Below, in pieces: positions 33,680 through 41,069 of a DNA stretch of 64,000 bases. The stretch is from Chitinophagaceae bacterium (GTDB taxonomy: Bacteria; Bacteroidota; Bacteroidia; Chitinophagales; Chitinophagaceae): NCBI GenBank assembly GCA_947447265.1, contig CANFKC010000024.1, positions 1 to 64,000 on the forward strand. The letters are read 5' to 3'. Positions within the stretch are counted from its first letter, which is position 1. Every line of letters begins with the position of its first letter. Below the pieces are notes generated by a model that saw only the letters and a list, made by a program, of their open reading frames with translations, made no database searches and was not told where the DNA came from. The position numbers and the translations under genes were made by a program.

Positions 33680-35065
33680 CTAAACATTTTTACTCACTAG
33701 TATACGCTTACGCTCTTCTCTGTAGGCTTTCCAAAGCCAGACGCTCAGCAAAGCTGTTAATGGCAATAGCCACATAGCCCGGCAACCGTATCTGCCGTTT
33801 ATCTGAGCAAAGGTCGCGCAAACCCAGGTATTGATAATAACACCCGGCACTGCTATAGCTGCAAACAACACAAAGGCCTGATTTTTCTTTAGTAAGACAG
33901 GGATAAGCAATAAGAGCGTGATTACGCTTACCACTACTGCAATTTTGCTTAGAATATTAGGCACATCAACTACCTGCAACAATTTTCCGTTGTATTGCCG
34001 ACTGGCCTGGTAAACTGGCAAGTCACGTTTAATATAGTTATTAAGGGCACCTTCTACCGGCGCTTTAAAAGGCACATTGCCATCTCCCACCCCAAATTCC
34101 AATGCCTGTTTCCAGGTAGAAGCCAGCGAACCTTTGATGCGCAACCATGCAAACTGCGGCTCTATCGTCGCCTGCCACACAATTTTTGAATACTCAGTTT
34201 TATTTTTTTCCCAACCGCCGGTAACATATAAAGGGCTTTCCGGTGACCATAGAAAGTAATTAGGATTGGGATTTTGTGCGAGCACATCTTTATAGTTACA
34301 TATTTTATAATGTTCCGTCGGGCATTTCACATCCAGATATTTAGTGAGCACGCCTTGCTCCAGCAAGGCCCCCATGGCAAATACATGTTTCGATTGGCTA
34401 ATAGCATAACCCATGGTAAAAACACAGCTAATTGTCAACACCAACGCCAGACTCATGCGGTAAGTCGCAACCTTCAACTGAGCCGGCTGAAACAGTTTCT
34501 TCCGGAACAAAAAGACCATCAACAGTACCGTAGAAAAAATAAGCAGGTGCGACATATGGGTCGCAATGCATAGAGTATAAACAAAAAACAGGAATACGGT
34601 CACTACCCTGCTCTCCTTCTGCAACATGATCAAATACAGGCTCAGCAAGGCTATTGAAGTACAAACGTCTGGCAATATCTCACTGCTGATCCACGCTACC
34701 GATGAGCAAAACGATAGTAAGAGTATGGAAATAATAGCCGGGAGCCGGTACTTGAAACCCGCTAAAATGCTGCTAAAAACTTTGAGTATCAGACAGGATA
34801 CCAACAGACATTGAGCAATAGCAGTAAGGAATAAGGTAACGCCATTCAGGCTGGTAAGCCTTATAAAAAGACCGTAAGCTATTGGGCGATCGACCGGCGT
34901 GCCCGGAAAAAAGCCCGACCACAAATAGGTACCGTCATCAGTATTCATAAGCGGGTACCCATTATATAGGGCAGGCAGCAGCAGTATACAGGCTCCGGCA
35001 ATTACAGAGAGCCAGAAGCCTATGTCAATTCCATTTGTTTGATACTTTGCAGGTCGGTTAGGCAT
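33680..35065 (-). CDS. Large polytopic membrane protein, possibly glycosyltransferase-like
   Basis: A 461-residue protein with about ten transmembrane helices. After the first helix comes NGYPLMNTDDGTYLWSGFFPGTPVDRPIAYGLF. An acidic (DD) motif in a first extracytoplasmic loop after helix 1 is reminiscent of GT-C glycosyltransferases, but I do not recognise the family and would not assert activity. The middle loop (about 225-345) is a large soluble segment with two Cys (VKCPTEHYKICNY). It is transcribed in the same direction as the DUF1648 gene and the 2TM gene. Confidence 0.65.
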   Translation of the reverse strand: MPNRPAKYQTNGIDIGFWLSVIAGACILLLPALYNGYPLMNTDDGTYLWSGFFPGTPVDRPIAYGLFIRLTSLNGVTLFLTAIAQCLLVSCLILKVFSSILAGFKYRLPAIISILLLSFCSSVAWISSEILPDVCTSIALLSLYLIMLQKESRVVTVFLFFVYTLCIATHMSHLLIFSTVLLMVFLFRKKLFQPAQLKVATYRMSLALVLTISCVFTMGYAISQSKHVFAMGALLEQGVLTKYLDVKCPTEHYKICNYKDVLAQNPNPNYFLWSPESPLYVTGGWEKNKTEYSKIVWQATIEPQFAWLRIKGSLASTWKQALEFGVGDGNVPFKAPVEGALNNYIKRDLPVYQASRQYNGKLLQVVDVPNILSKIAVVVSVITLLLLIPVLLKKNQAFVLFAAIAVPGVIINTWVCATFAQINGRYGCRAMWLLPLTALLSVWLWKAYREERKRILVSKNV

Positions 35066-35193
35066 AAGGTGTTCTGCTATTCGTTGGGCAATGCATTAGG
35101 GTAATATTAGCAATTATCTGCTAAATGTATGCGTTCCTGATAAAAGCCCGGATAGAAAACTGCTCCGGCGCTTTTTTCAATGAGATAAAAAAA

Positions 35194-35217
35194 ACTCCCG
35201 CCTAAAAAGGCAGGAGT
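35194..35217 (-). terminator. Intrinsic terminator of the 2TM gene
   Basis: On the minus strand ACTCCTGCCT pairs with AGGCGGGAGT with one mismatch, loop TTTT, followed by a run of T. Confidence 0.75.
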
Positions 35218-35242
35218 AGTAAAATATGATCAGAGACAATAA

Positions 35243-35497
35243 TTAATTTTCGTAACCTTGTTGGTTGCGGTAAGTAGTGTAGCCTTTATCTTCAGTACTT
35301 GTAAATACAATACACAAATGACCAAGGAAACAAAGAGCCCATGCAGCAACTGTCCAGGCTGGCCAAGGGTAAACCCATTTACCATTCGCACCTTTATCAT
35401 AAAGCATTAACATAGCAGCAGATCCTATTGCAAAAACTACAAAATGTAATAGAAGCATGGATATCTGTTTGCTGGTTGGTTTCAATTTTTTAGGCAT
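35243..35497 (-). CDS. Small 2TM-domain membrane protein
   Basis: An 84-residue protein with two transmembrane helices (about 15-32 and 48-66) joined by a short loop ending in WVYPWPAW, followed by WALCFLGHLCIVF. This matches the 2TM domain of Bacteroidota in size and in the W.wp...W....H pattern. The role is unknown. The start at 35497 (MPKKLKPTSKQ) is favoured over 35656 because a perfect -7 element (35519-35526) lies between them. Confidence 0.7.
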   Translation of the reverse strand: MPKKLKPTSKQISMLLLHFVVFAIGSAAMLMLYDKGANGKWVYPWPAWTVAAWALCFLGHLCIVFTSTEDKGYTTYRNQQGYEN

Positions 35498-35518
35498 TGT
35501 TGTGATTTTAAGTTGCCG

Positions 35519-35526
35519 CAAAGGTA
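35519..35526 (-). promoter_or_regulatory. -7 element of the 2TM gene
   Basis: The minus strand reads TACCTTTG, 21 bases before the ATG at 35497. Confidence 0.6.
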
Positions 35527-35694
35527 ATACACAGCCGAGAAATAAAAAACAAAAGTTAAAAAAAGTCTGGAGGCTGCTAAACAGACAAAAGACGTAATTA
35601 AATGACCTCATCACGAATATAAATATCGTTGAAATATGACACCGGGATGCAGGCATGCAATAAGAATAGCGGACTTAGACCAATGCCCATGAAA

Positions 35695-36084
35695 CTAAAG
35701 CCTATCTTTTATTTTTTCAAAATCCTTTATCGAGAGCGGTTTCTCCCAGTATTCTAAGATAGACTTATATGATTGCGCCCTTTTCCGGTCGGCCGGATGC
35801 AGTGAAGAAGTAAGCATTATTATAGGGATATTCAGGGCACTGAGTGTAATGCTACTTTCAATGGCATCTAAAAAGCCAAAACCATCCATTTCAGGCATAC
35901 GGACATCCAGAAAAATAAATCTCGGTAGGTCTCTTCCGGCTGAACTATTACTATTCAAGAATTCCAACGCCGCAAGTGCGGAGGTAAATTCTACAACCTC
36001 CGCATCAGGAACAACTAAATTGATTTGTATTTTAGATAACAAATTAAAAACCTCATCATCGTCAATAAGAAAAATCTTACCCAT
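35695..36084 (-). CDS. Response regulator (receiver domain only)
   Basis: A 129-residue CheY-like receiver with no output domain. The acidic pair (LIDDDEV, residues 6-9), the phosphorylation Asp in FIFLDVRMPEMDGFGFL (about residue 62), the Thr in IIMLTSS and the Lys in YWEKPLS are all present, so it should be phosphorylatable. It lies 14 bases downstream of the histidine kinase gene and is the last gene of the FIST-kinase-regulator operon. As a stand-alone receiver it probably acts by protein contact rather than by binding DNA. Confidence 0.95.
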   Translation of the reverse strand: MGKIFLIDDDEVFNLLSKIQINLVVPDAEVVEFTSALAALEFLNSNSSAGRDLPRFIFLDVRMPEMDGFGFLDAIESSITLSALNIPIIMLTSSLHPADRKRAQSYKSILEYWEKPLSIKDFEKIKDRL

Positions 36085-36098
36085 ACTTTATATAATTT

Positions 36099-38213
36099 CT
36101 ACCTGTTAATTATTATTGAAAATGTAGTACCTACACCCAAAGTTGACTCTACTTCAATCCGTCCACCTATCTTACCGATTACCTCACTGCATATATAAAG
36201 CCCCAAACCTGTGCCTGCCCCTTGGTTCGTACCTCGGAAAAACATATCAAACACTTTCAACTTTGTCTTTTCATCCATACCGATGCCGTTGTCATGCACA
36301 GTTATCCTTGTCTCGCTGTCATTACTGGAAACTTTCAGTTTTACATAAGAATCTGTAGCACCTTTCTTCAAATACTTGACTGCATTACCAATAATATTCT
36401 TCAAAACGGTATCTATGCGGGTCTTATCTGAATGTATTAAAGCTGCCCCTTCAATGTTCAGGCTAAACTCAATAGGATTGCCGGTCGAATACCGCAGGTC
36501 ATCAAAAATGGTAACTATCAATTCCTCCAGATTAAAGTCTACAAACTCAACACCCAGTCGGGAATTACGGGAGTAGTCAAGAATTTCCTTTATATTCTCG
36601 TCAAGCCTGCTCACTGAAACACCAATAAGCTTAAGAAATTCTTTTCCCTTCGATGAGAGTGTAGTATCAACCGTGACAATATCAATTAAACCTTTGATAG
36701 AGAGCAGCGGGGAGCGAAGGTCATGAGAAACACTATAAACAAAATTATCTAACTCATGATTTATTTTAGAAAGTTCAGTATTCTTGCGCAAAATATTCGC
36801 CTCAAACTCTCTTTCCTGAGTAACGTCGATATTGGTTCCAAACAATCGAATAACCCGCCCCGAATTATCGCGTTCAGCTACTGTCAACGACTTAATTACC
36901 TTTTCCGTTCCATTATTTCCGGTAATGACTTTCAATTCCAACTCGTTGTATTCTTCTAGTCCGCCCAATAATCTTTCAATAGATTCCCGAACAGGGCCTA
37001 TAAATTCCGGAGAAATACGGGAAAACCAGAATCCAAAATAATCGTGCTCTATATCCGCCCTGTTAACATCAAATATCTCCACCAATGTGTCGCTCCATTT
37101 GCATAATTGCGAATCAATTTCCCATTCCCACATGCCCAACTTCGACTTTTCTGCAATAAGGGCAAAACGCGAATTCATCGCTTCTATTTCAAACTTGTGC
37201 TTGTATTCGTTAGTAATATCTTTTTGTAGCGCAACAAAATTCAATAATTCACCGTTTTCGTCAATGATGGGTATTATCTCCAGATTGTTATAATAAATTT
37301 CGCTGCTTTTCCTGTAGTTAACAATAACTTCTTCAATAGCCTCTCTTCGGGAAAGGCTCGCAGATATCCTCGCAGTCACTACAGGATCCGTTAATGGCCC
37401 TTGCAAAAAATCGCCTGGTTTTTTACCGAATGCTTCTTCACTGGTATAACCTGTAATTTTTGTAAACGCCTGATTGACCCACTCAATTTGCCCCTTAGCA
37501 CTGGCAATAATTACCGAACTTTTTGTTTTGGTTGCAATAAGCGATAGCTTCTTGTGCTCAAGATTAACTCTGGCGAGCTCCGCTAGCTGCTGGCTAATCG
37601 TTTGGCTTTTAATACGGTTGGCGATTCCAGATTCAACAGCATGAAAAAATAACGTCAAATTGGGAATGTCCGAAACCTGTATACTAGTATATTGCAAAGC
37701 ATTATTGCTAGATATCATAGCCACTAAATACCCGGAATATTTCATATCTGGCGAACGGAAATAGTACATTACTCCGCGTGAACACTCACAATAAGCATTC
37801 AATTCCCGCAAATTGCTCTTGCTAAGCACGAATGCCTTGCCGCTGCAACCGAAAGTTGAAATCTTTTTTAGCGCCTTTAGCGCCCTATCTCTATCAGCCT
37901 CTGTAATAGAGGTACCCTCCGAAAGCATACAGTGCTTGGAAGCCGACGATTCATCTTCGATTGCGACGATCACTACCTCCGATTCAAAAATCTCAACGAA
38001 TGCATCAACCGCAATGGTAAGATATGTATTGACGTCCTCAACCGCAGCGGTTCTGGAATTGAAGTCTATCAATTTCTTGTAGTACGACAATTCATCATCG
38101 AGCTTGTTGCGGGTATTGATCAACTGCTGCTCAATCGCTGAAAAACGCGTAACGCGAAATTGCAACTCCCTGTAGTCAGCCAGTAAAGCATCATATTGCC
38201 CGGTTAGGTCCAT
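36099..38213 (-). CDS. Soluble PAS-domain sensor histidine kinase
   Basis: A 704-residue kinase without transmembrane helices. From the N-terminus: a coiled-coil start (1-45), a GAF-like region (about 50-200), PAS 1 (about 225-340, with ITGYTSEEAFGKKPGDFLQGP), PAS 2 (about 350-465), a linker helix, a HisKA with the phospho-acceptor His in SVSHDLRSPLLSIKG (about residue 490), and a HATPase domain with NIIGNAVKY (N box), DNGIGMD (G1) and GAGTGLGLYIC (G2). PAS 1 lacks the Cys needed for a LOV flavin adduct. It is flanked by the FIST gene (13 bases) and the response regulator gene (14 bases), so FIST is the likely cytoplasmic partner or sensor. Confidence 0.94.
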   Translation of the reverse strand: MDLTGQYDALLADYRELQFRVTRFSAIEQQLINTRNKLDDELSYYKKLIDFNSRTAAVEDVNTYLTIAVDAFVEIFESEVVIVAIEDESSASKHCMLSEGTSITEADRDRALKALKKISTFGCSGKAFVLSKSNLRELNAYCECSRGVMYYFRSPDMKYSGYLVAMISSNNALQYTSIQVSDIPNLTLFFHAVESGIANRIKSQTISQQLAELARVNLEHKKLSLIATKTKSSVIIASAKGQIEWVNQAFTKITGYTSEEAFGKKPGDFLQGPLTDPVVTARISASLSRREAIEEVIVNYRKSSEIYYNNLEIIPIIDENGELLNFVALQKDITNEYKHKFEIEAMNSRFALIAEKSKLGMWEWEIDSQLCKWSDTLVEIFDVNRADIEHDYFGFWFSRISPEFIGPVRESIERLLGGLEEYNELELKVITGNNGTEKVIKSLTVAERDNSGRVIRLFGTNIDVTQEREFEANILRKNTELSKINHELDNFVYSVSHDLRSPLLSIKGLIDIVTVDTTLSSKGKEFLKLIGVSVSRLDENIKEILDYSRNSRLGVEFVDFNLEELIVTIFDDLRYSTGNPIEFSLNIEGAALIHSDKTRIDTVLKNIIGNAVKYLKKGATDSYVKLKVSSNDSETRITVHDNGIGMDEKTKLKVFDMFFRGTNQGAGTGLGLYICSEVIGKIGGRIEVESTLGVGTTFSIIINR

Positions 38214-38226
38214 TTTCTGTTGAGTA

Positions 38227-39414
38227 TTAATTACGGTTAATCACATACAACGCAGTTGTATAGTTATGGAAAGTATTATCACCACCCAGCCTTGCAAATT
38301 CCCCAAAGCCGTACATGCCAAGCCAGGGAGGGCATTCCCCGTTTACGAAAAACGGATTTTGCATTCTGCTTACCAGCTCCTCTTTTAATACCCTATTAAA
38401 TAAAAACCTACCACGTGCAAGGCAATCAGCATGAAAAATTGCAACAATCTTTTTGCCTGAACACTCATTTGCAATGCACCTGGTTAAATTATCCATTTCA
38501 GAAAATATCCGTTCCTCATCCCGCACGGTCAACCAAAGCTCTGTACCCACCGGGCAGTCTGTCGCATAATGCATCTTGTTACCTTCGTGGCTGGTAACAA
38601 CCCTTAAAATGTGCTTATTCCCATATACTTTTGCCTTTTCATCTGTTAGCTTCTCTGCCAAAGCACCTATAGGTATCGTATCTCCACAAGTTGCTTCTTC
38701 GGAAAGCCCAAGGCGCTCTGTGAACTCGGCCCATGCCGGTTTTGAATTAAGTTCCTCTATTATATTTCCACTTGACTTTGTAACAATCATTGGTTCGCCT
38801 ATCGCTAAAAAACCATGTGTAGCCTGAGTAGATATGCTCAATGTCTGATCAAAAAAGCCTACCATAAAAGCCCCATGCTCAAATACCTGATGTTGCACCG
38901 CCTGATAGCTTTTTTCGCCCTTCATATTATCAGACGAAGTCGCGCCGAACACAGTAACATTATTGCCAAAAACTGCTTCAATAGCTGCGATGCATCGATC
39001 ATTTGCTATGTCAATCCCGGAAGCCATAAAATAGATCATGTTGATATCTGGCGCCTTAACCTTTAATTCCAAAGCCATTTTATAGCACTTTTCGAAGGAG
39101 TTACTTCCGTATATGCCATCAGTATGAGAAATAGCAAAATCACTGCCTTTTATAGCCATTAACGCCATATCTTTCATTGATTCGCTTACACCTTCTCTAC
39201 CCACAATGCCACAACACGATGCCGCCAGTATTTTAGCACCAGGGGCTAGTCTGCCAGCCTTTTTTACTAACGTTTCAAAGGAATGTCCAATTGAAGTGTG
39301 AAAAATGAGCAAATCAACATCATTGTAATTACTACCCAATGCGATTTCCATGCATTCTTCAACAGCCCGTTCCGTATTTCCAATCCTAGTACTTCCAGAA
39401 AAAAAATCAAGCAT
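38227..39414 (-). CDS. FIST-domain signal protein
   Basis: A 395-residue soluble protein with FIST N (residues about 15-210: NTERAVEECMEIALGSNYNDVDLLIFHTS, then KILAASCCGIVG) and FIST C (about 225-385: RVVTSHEGNKMHYATDCPVG, then KIVAIFHADCLARGRFLFNR). FIST domains are thought to bind small ligands such as amino acids and occur with signalling modules. Here FIST is the promoter-proximal gene of a FIST-histidine kinase-receiver operon, so it most likely senses a ligand and regulates the kinase. The protein has no transmembrane segment, so sensing would be cytoplasmic. Confidence 0.92.
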   Translation of the reverse strand: MLDFFSGSTRIGNTERAVEECMEIALGSNYNDVDLLIFHTSIGHSFETLVKKAGRLAPGAKILAASCCGIVGREGVSESMKDMALMAIKGSDFAISHTDGIYGSNSFEKCYKMALELKVKAPDINMIYFMASGIDIANDRCIAAIEAVFGNNVTVFGATSSDNMKGEKSYQAVQHQVFEHGAFMVGFFDQTLSISTQATHGFLAIGEPMIVTKSSGNIIEELNSKPAWAEFTERLGLSEEATCGDTIPIGALAEKLTDEKAKVYGNKHILRVVTSHEGNKMHYATDCPVGTELWLTVRDEERIFSEMDNLTRCIANECSGKKIVAIFHADCLARGRFLFNRVLKEELVSRMQNPFFVNGECPPWLGMYGFGEFARLGGDNTFHNYTTALYVINRN

Positions 39415-39434
39415 AAAAGTGTTATTTTATCGCT

Positions 39435-39442
39435 CAAAATTA
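39435..39442 (-). promoter_or_regulatory. -7 element of the FIST operon
   Basis: The minus strand reads TAATTTTG, 20 bases before the ATG at 39414; there is no good TTG at 19-20 bases. Confidence 0.5.
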
Positions 39443-39626
39443 ATATTCTATCAAGCGCGCAGTATCCCTTTGGTTAGTAGCCTGTAAGGCTTTCCATAAT
39501 GCCTCAATTAAGACTCCGACATCATAAATACACTACTTATATCACCATAAATCGGATACACAGTATAGTAATGGCATTATCCCCGTTATCGATGAATCTC
39601 AGAAACAAACCTTGACAGGCAATTAA

Positions 39627-39655
39627 GACCCTCCCGCTGAAAAAGCGGGAGGGTC
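39627..39655 (-). terminator. Intrinsic terminator of the GIY-YIG gene
   Basis: GACCCTCCCGCT pairs with AGCGGGAGGGTC, loop GAAAA on the plus strand. It directly abuts the stop codon of the GIY-YIG gene. Confidence 0.8.
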
Positions 39656-39900
39656 TACCCCAGTGCTATCAAACGCTCAATATAAACCCGTGATTTACGA
39701 TTCTTGATTTCCTTTTCCCGCTTCTTGGCATCAGGTAATGAAGGGAGCTCTTCCCTATATTTCAATTCCCAAGGCACCCCGGTCGATGTAAATGTAGAAT
39801 GACCAATATTATGCTCATATAAGCGACGCTCCAGGTTGGTACAAGCACCCACATAGTATTTGTTCAGCTTTGCAGAATAGATGATGTATACGTAAGGCAT
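39655..39900 (-). CDS. GIY-YIG nuclease-domain protein (YhbQ/UPF0213-like)
   Basis: An 81-residue single GIY-YIG domain: MPYVYIIYSAKLNKYYVGACTN (the GIY and YIG strands appear as VYIIYS and KYYVGAC), then LERRLYEHN with the catalytic Arg and the GVPWEL(KY)REELPSLPDAKKREKEIK helix. Stand-alone domains of this kind are common and mostly uncharacterised. The start at 39900 is preferred because upstream sequence is a T-rich terminator tail. It lies just outside the predicted integrative element and reads away from it. Confidence 0.9.
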   Translation of the reverse strand: MPYVYIIYSAKLNKYYVGACTNLERRLYEHNIGHSTFTSTGVPWELKYREELPSLPDAKKREKEIKNRKSRVYIERLIALG

Positions 39901-39917
39901 GGGATATATAATAAAAA

Positions 39918-39943
39918 AAAGCCTTTGCTTTCGCAAAGGCTTT
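39918..39943 (-). terminator. Terminator on the chromosome side of the left att site
   Basis: On the minus strand AAAGCCTTTGC pairs with GCAAAGGCTTT (loop GAAA) and is followed by a T run (39912-39920). It sits just downstream of the left att repeat in the minus direction, where the original terminator of tRNA-Lys would be in an empty site. Confidence 0.8.
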
Positions 39944-39953
39944 AGCTTTAAAA

Positions 39954-39968
39954 GTGATTCCGTTGGGA
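39954..39968 (+). other. Left attachment-site repeat (att core)
   Basis: GTGATTCCGTTGGGA matches the 3' end of tRNA-Lys at 50106-50120 (GTGATCCCGTTGGGA) in 14 of 15 positions and in the same orientation. It marks the distal end of the integrative element. Just inside the element is AGTTCTTTAAAA (minus strand of about 40017-40028), also found upstream of tRNA-Lys. Confidence 0.7.
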
Positions 39969-40050
39969 ACTAATATCAAAATCAGCTTTTCGGCTGTAAT
40001 ACTTGATTTTACTGGTGTTTTAAAGAACTCGCTTCAGTACTCATAGTGCC

Positions 40051-40070
40051 TGACGCACTATATACGCACA
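40051..40070 (+). repeat. Left end 20-base repeat (probable integrase arm site)
   Basis: TGACGCACTATATACGCACA, matching 49983-50002 in 19 of 20 bases, direct orientation, 82 bases inside the left att core. Its position and repetition at both ends fit an arm-type integrase binding site. Confidence 0.7.
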
Positions 40071-40108
40071 AAAGTAAGCATTTTCAGTGTTTTGCAAGTC
40101 GTACAGTT

Positions 40109-40282
40109 TCACTTTCTGAAATATCCCCTAACCAGGTCAACCAGTTGTTTTAGTTGTTGTCTTGTAAGAATGTAAATAAGTGTCAGCAGCAGCAGTAGTA
40201 CCACCCATGATAACGGGTTATCAAAATTAAGTGTCCAGCCGAGGCCGTTACCCTTCGGCACAAAAATGTCATCGATACGCAT
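40109..40282 (-). CDS. Small single-pass membrane protein in the element
   Basis: A 57-residue ORF from ATG 40282 (a GTG start at 40300 is also possible). It has a short polar start (MRIDDIFVPKGNGLGWTLNF), one helix of about 18 hydrophobic residues (WVVLLLLLTLIYIL) and a basic tail (RQQLKQLVDLVRGYFRK). I do not recognise it. It sits just inside the left end of the element and points outward toward the att site. No clear promoter is seen, so the call is moderate. Confidence 0.5.
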   Translation of the reverse strand: MRIDDIFVPKGNGLGWTLNFDNPLSWVVLLLLLTLIYILTRQQLKQLVDLVRGYFRK

Positions 40283-40408
40283 AGCAGATGTTATTGTCAC
40301 AATATACAGCCATGTATTAATATTTCACAAATCACAACGTCAACGACGTGCTGAAAATTCCCTCATTTTTCCAGTCCCAAATTTTTTTCAAAACTCCCCA
40401 TCCAAAAA

Positions 40409-40416
40409 TAACTTTG
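40409..40416 (+). promoter_or_regulatory. -7 element of the divergent element gene
   Basis: TAACTTTG, a perfect TAnnTTTG, 117 bases before the ATG at 40534. The leader contains the terminator-like structure at 40432-40508. Confidence 0.5.
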
Positions 40417-40431
40417 GCTTGTTTTACGGGT

Positions 40432-40508
40432 TTGACACCCAATATCCCTCTGCCCGTCCACCCATAGGGGCTGGGATACCCCCAGCCCCAGTGTCAATTT
40501 CTTTTTTG
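40432..40508 (+). promoter_or_regulatory. Leader stem-loop with terminator features (possible attenuator)
   Basis: An outer stem TTGACAC (40432-40438)/GTGTCAA (40491-40497) encloses a GC-rich hairpin GGGGCTGGG/CCCAGCCCC (40467-40475 with 40481-40489). ATTTCTTTTTT follows directly. It lies between a -7 element and the start codon of the 129-residue gene, so it could stop transcription before the gene. Confidence 0.6.
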
Positions 40509-40533
40509 CAGCTATTTATATGAAAGACACTTT

Positions 40534-40923
40534 ATGCAAACAACAAACAAACGCCTGGTGGTTAGTGAACCACAGCTACAACGAATATTCGAGCACCAGA
40601 TGCTGAAGACACTCGAACAACATTACAACCCAGAACAACCTACACCAAGTGTTACCGTGAAGAAAGATGAACTGGTGAAAATGATGCATGACGTTAACTA
40701 TGAGGGTATTATTTGTGCTGGTACGGCAAACGAACCCACACCCGCCAGAAAAAAGATCATCCAGGTTAACACCGAGCAACTTAACCGCCTGGTAGCTAAA
40801 TTGCTTACCATCGAAAATACAGTGGAAAATGACGGTTACGTGGAGGGTTTCAAAAAGGGTACTATCTTCTACGGCGACAAATACCACGAAATGCCGAGCT
40901 TCGGCACCCTGGTTTCACCATAA
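40534..40923 (+). CDS. Unknown element-borne protein
   Basis: A 129-residue soluble protein with no recognised domain. It starts with a helical region (VSEPQLQRIFEHQMLKTLEQHY) and has a Cys in YEGIICAG and a Tyr/Gly-rich end (GYVEGFKKGTIFYGDKYHEM). It is the only sizeable plus-strand gene of the element, opposite in direction to the R-M operon and convergent with hsdR. The structured leader suggests tight control. An accessory, anti-restriction or immunity role is possible because of the position, but nothing in the sequence proves it. Confidence 0.6.
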   Translation: MQTTNKRLVVSEPQLQRIFEHQMLKTLEQHYNPEQPTPSVTVKKDELVKMMHDVNYEGIICAGTANEPTPARKKIIQVNTEQLNRLVAKLLTIENTVENDGYVEGFKKGTIFYGDKYHEMPSFGTLVSP

Positions 40924-41069
40924 TAATGCTCAAAAAACTACAGCACCTTCACACGGGCATCTAACCTCTTTGGGTTTTTATGGTAGTGTCATTTCGTCTG
41001 TAATGCTTTACAGAAATGTGTTACACTCGTTTTTTACACCCAAAATAGCTACCCTAATATCTCGGTACC

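Noticed and set aside
37200-37560. A LOV-type photosensor PAS domain in the histidine kinase
   Set aside because: The GKKPGDFLQGP segment resembles LOV spacing but lacks the essential cysteine.
39950-40030. A full second tRNA at the left att site
   Set aside because: Only the last 15 bases and an AGTTCTTTAAAA segment match; no D-arm, anticodon arm or acceptor partner can be formed.
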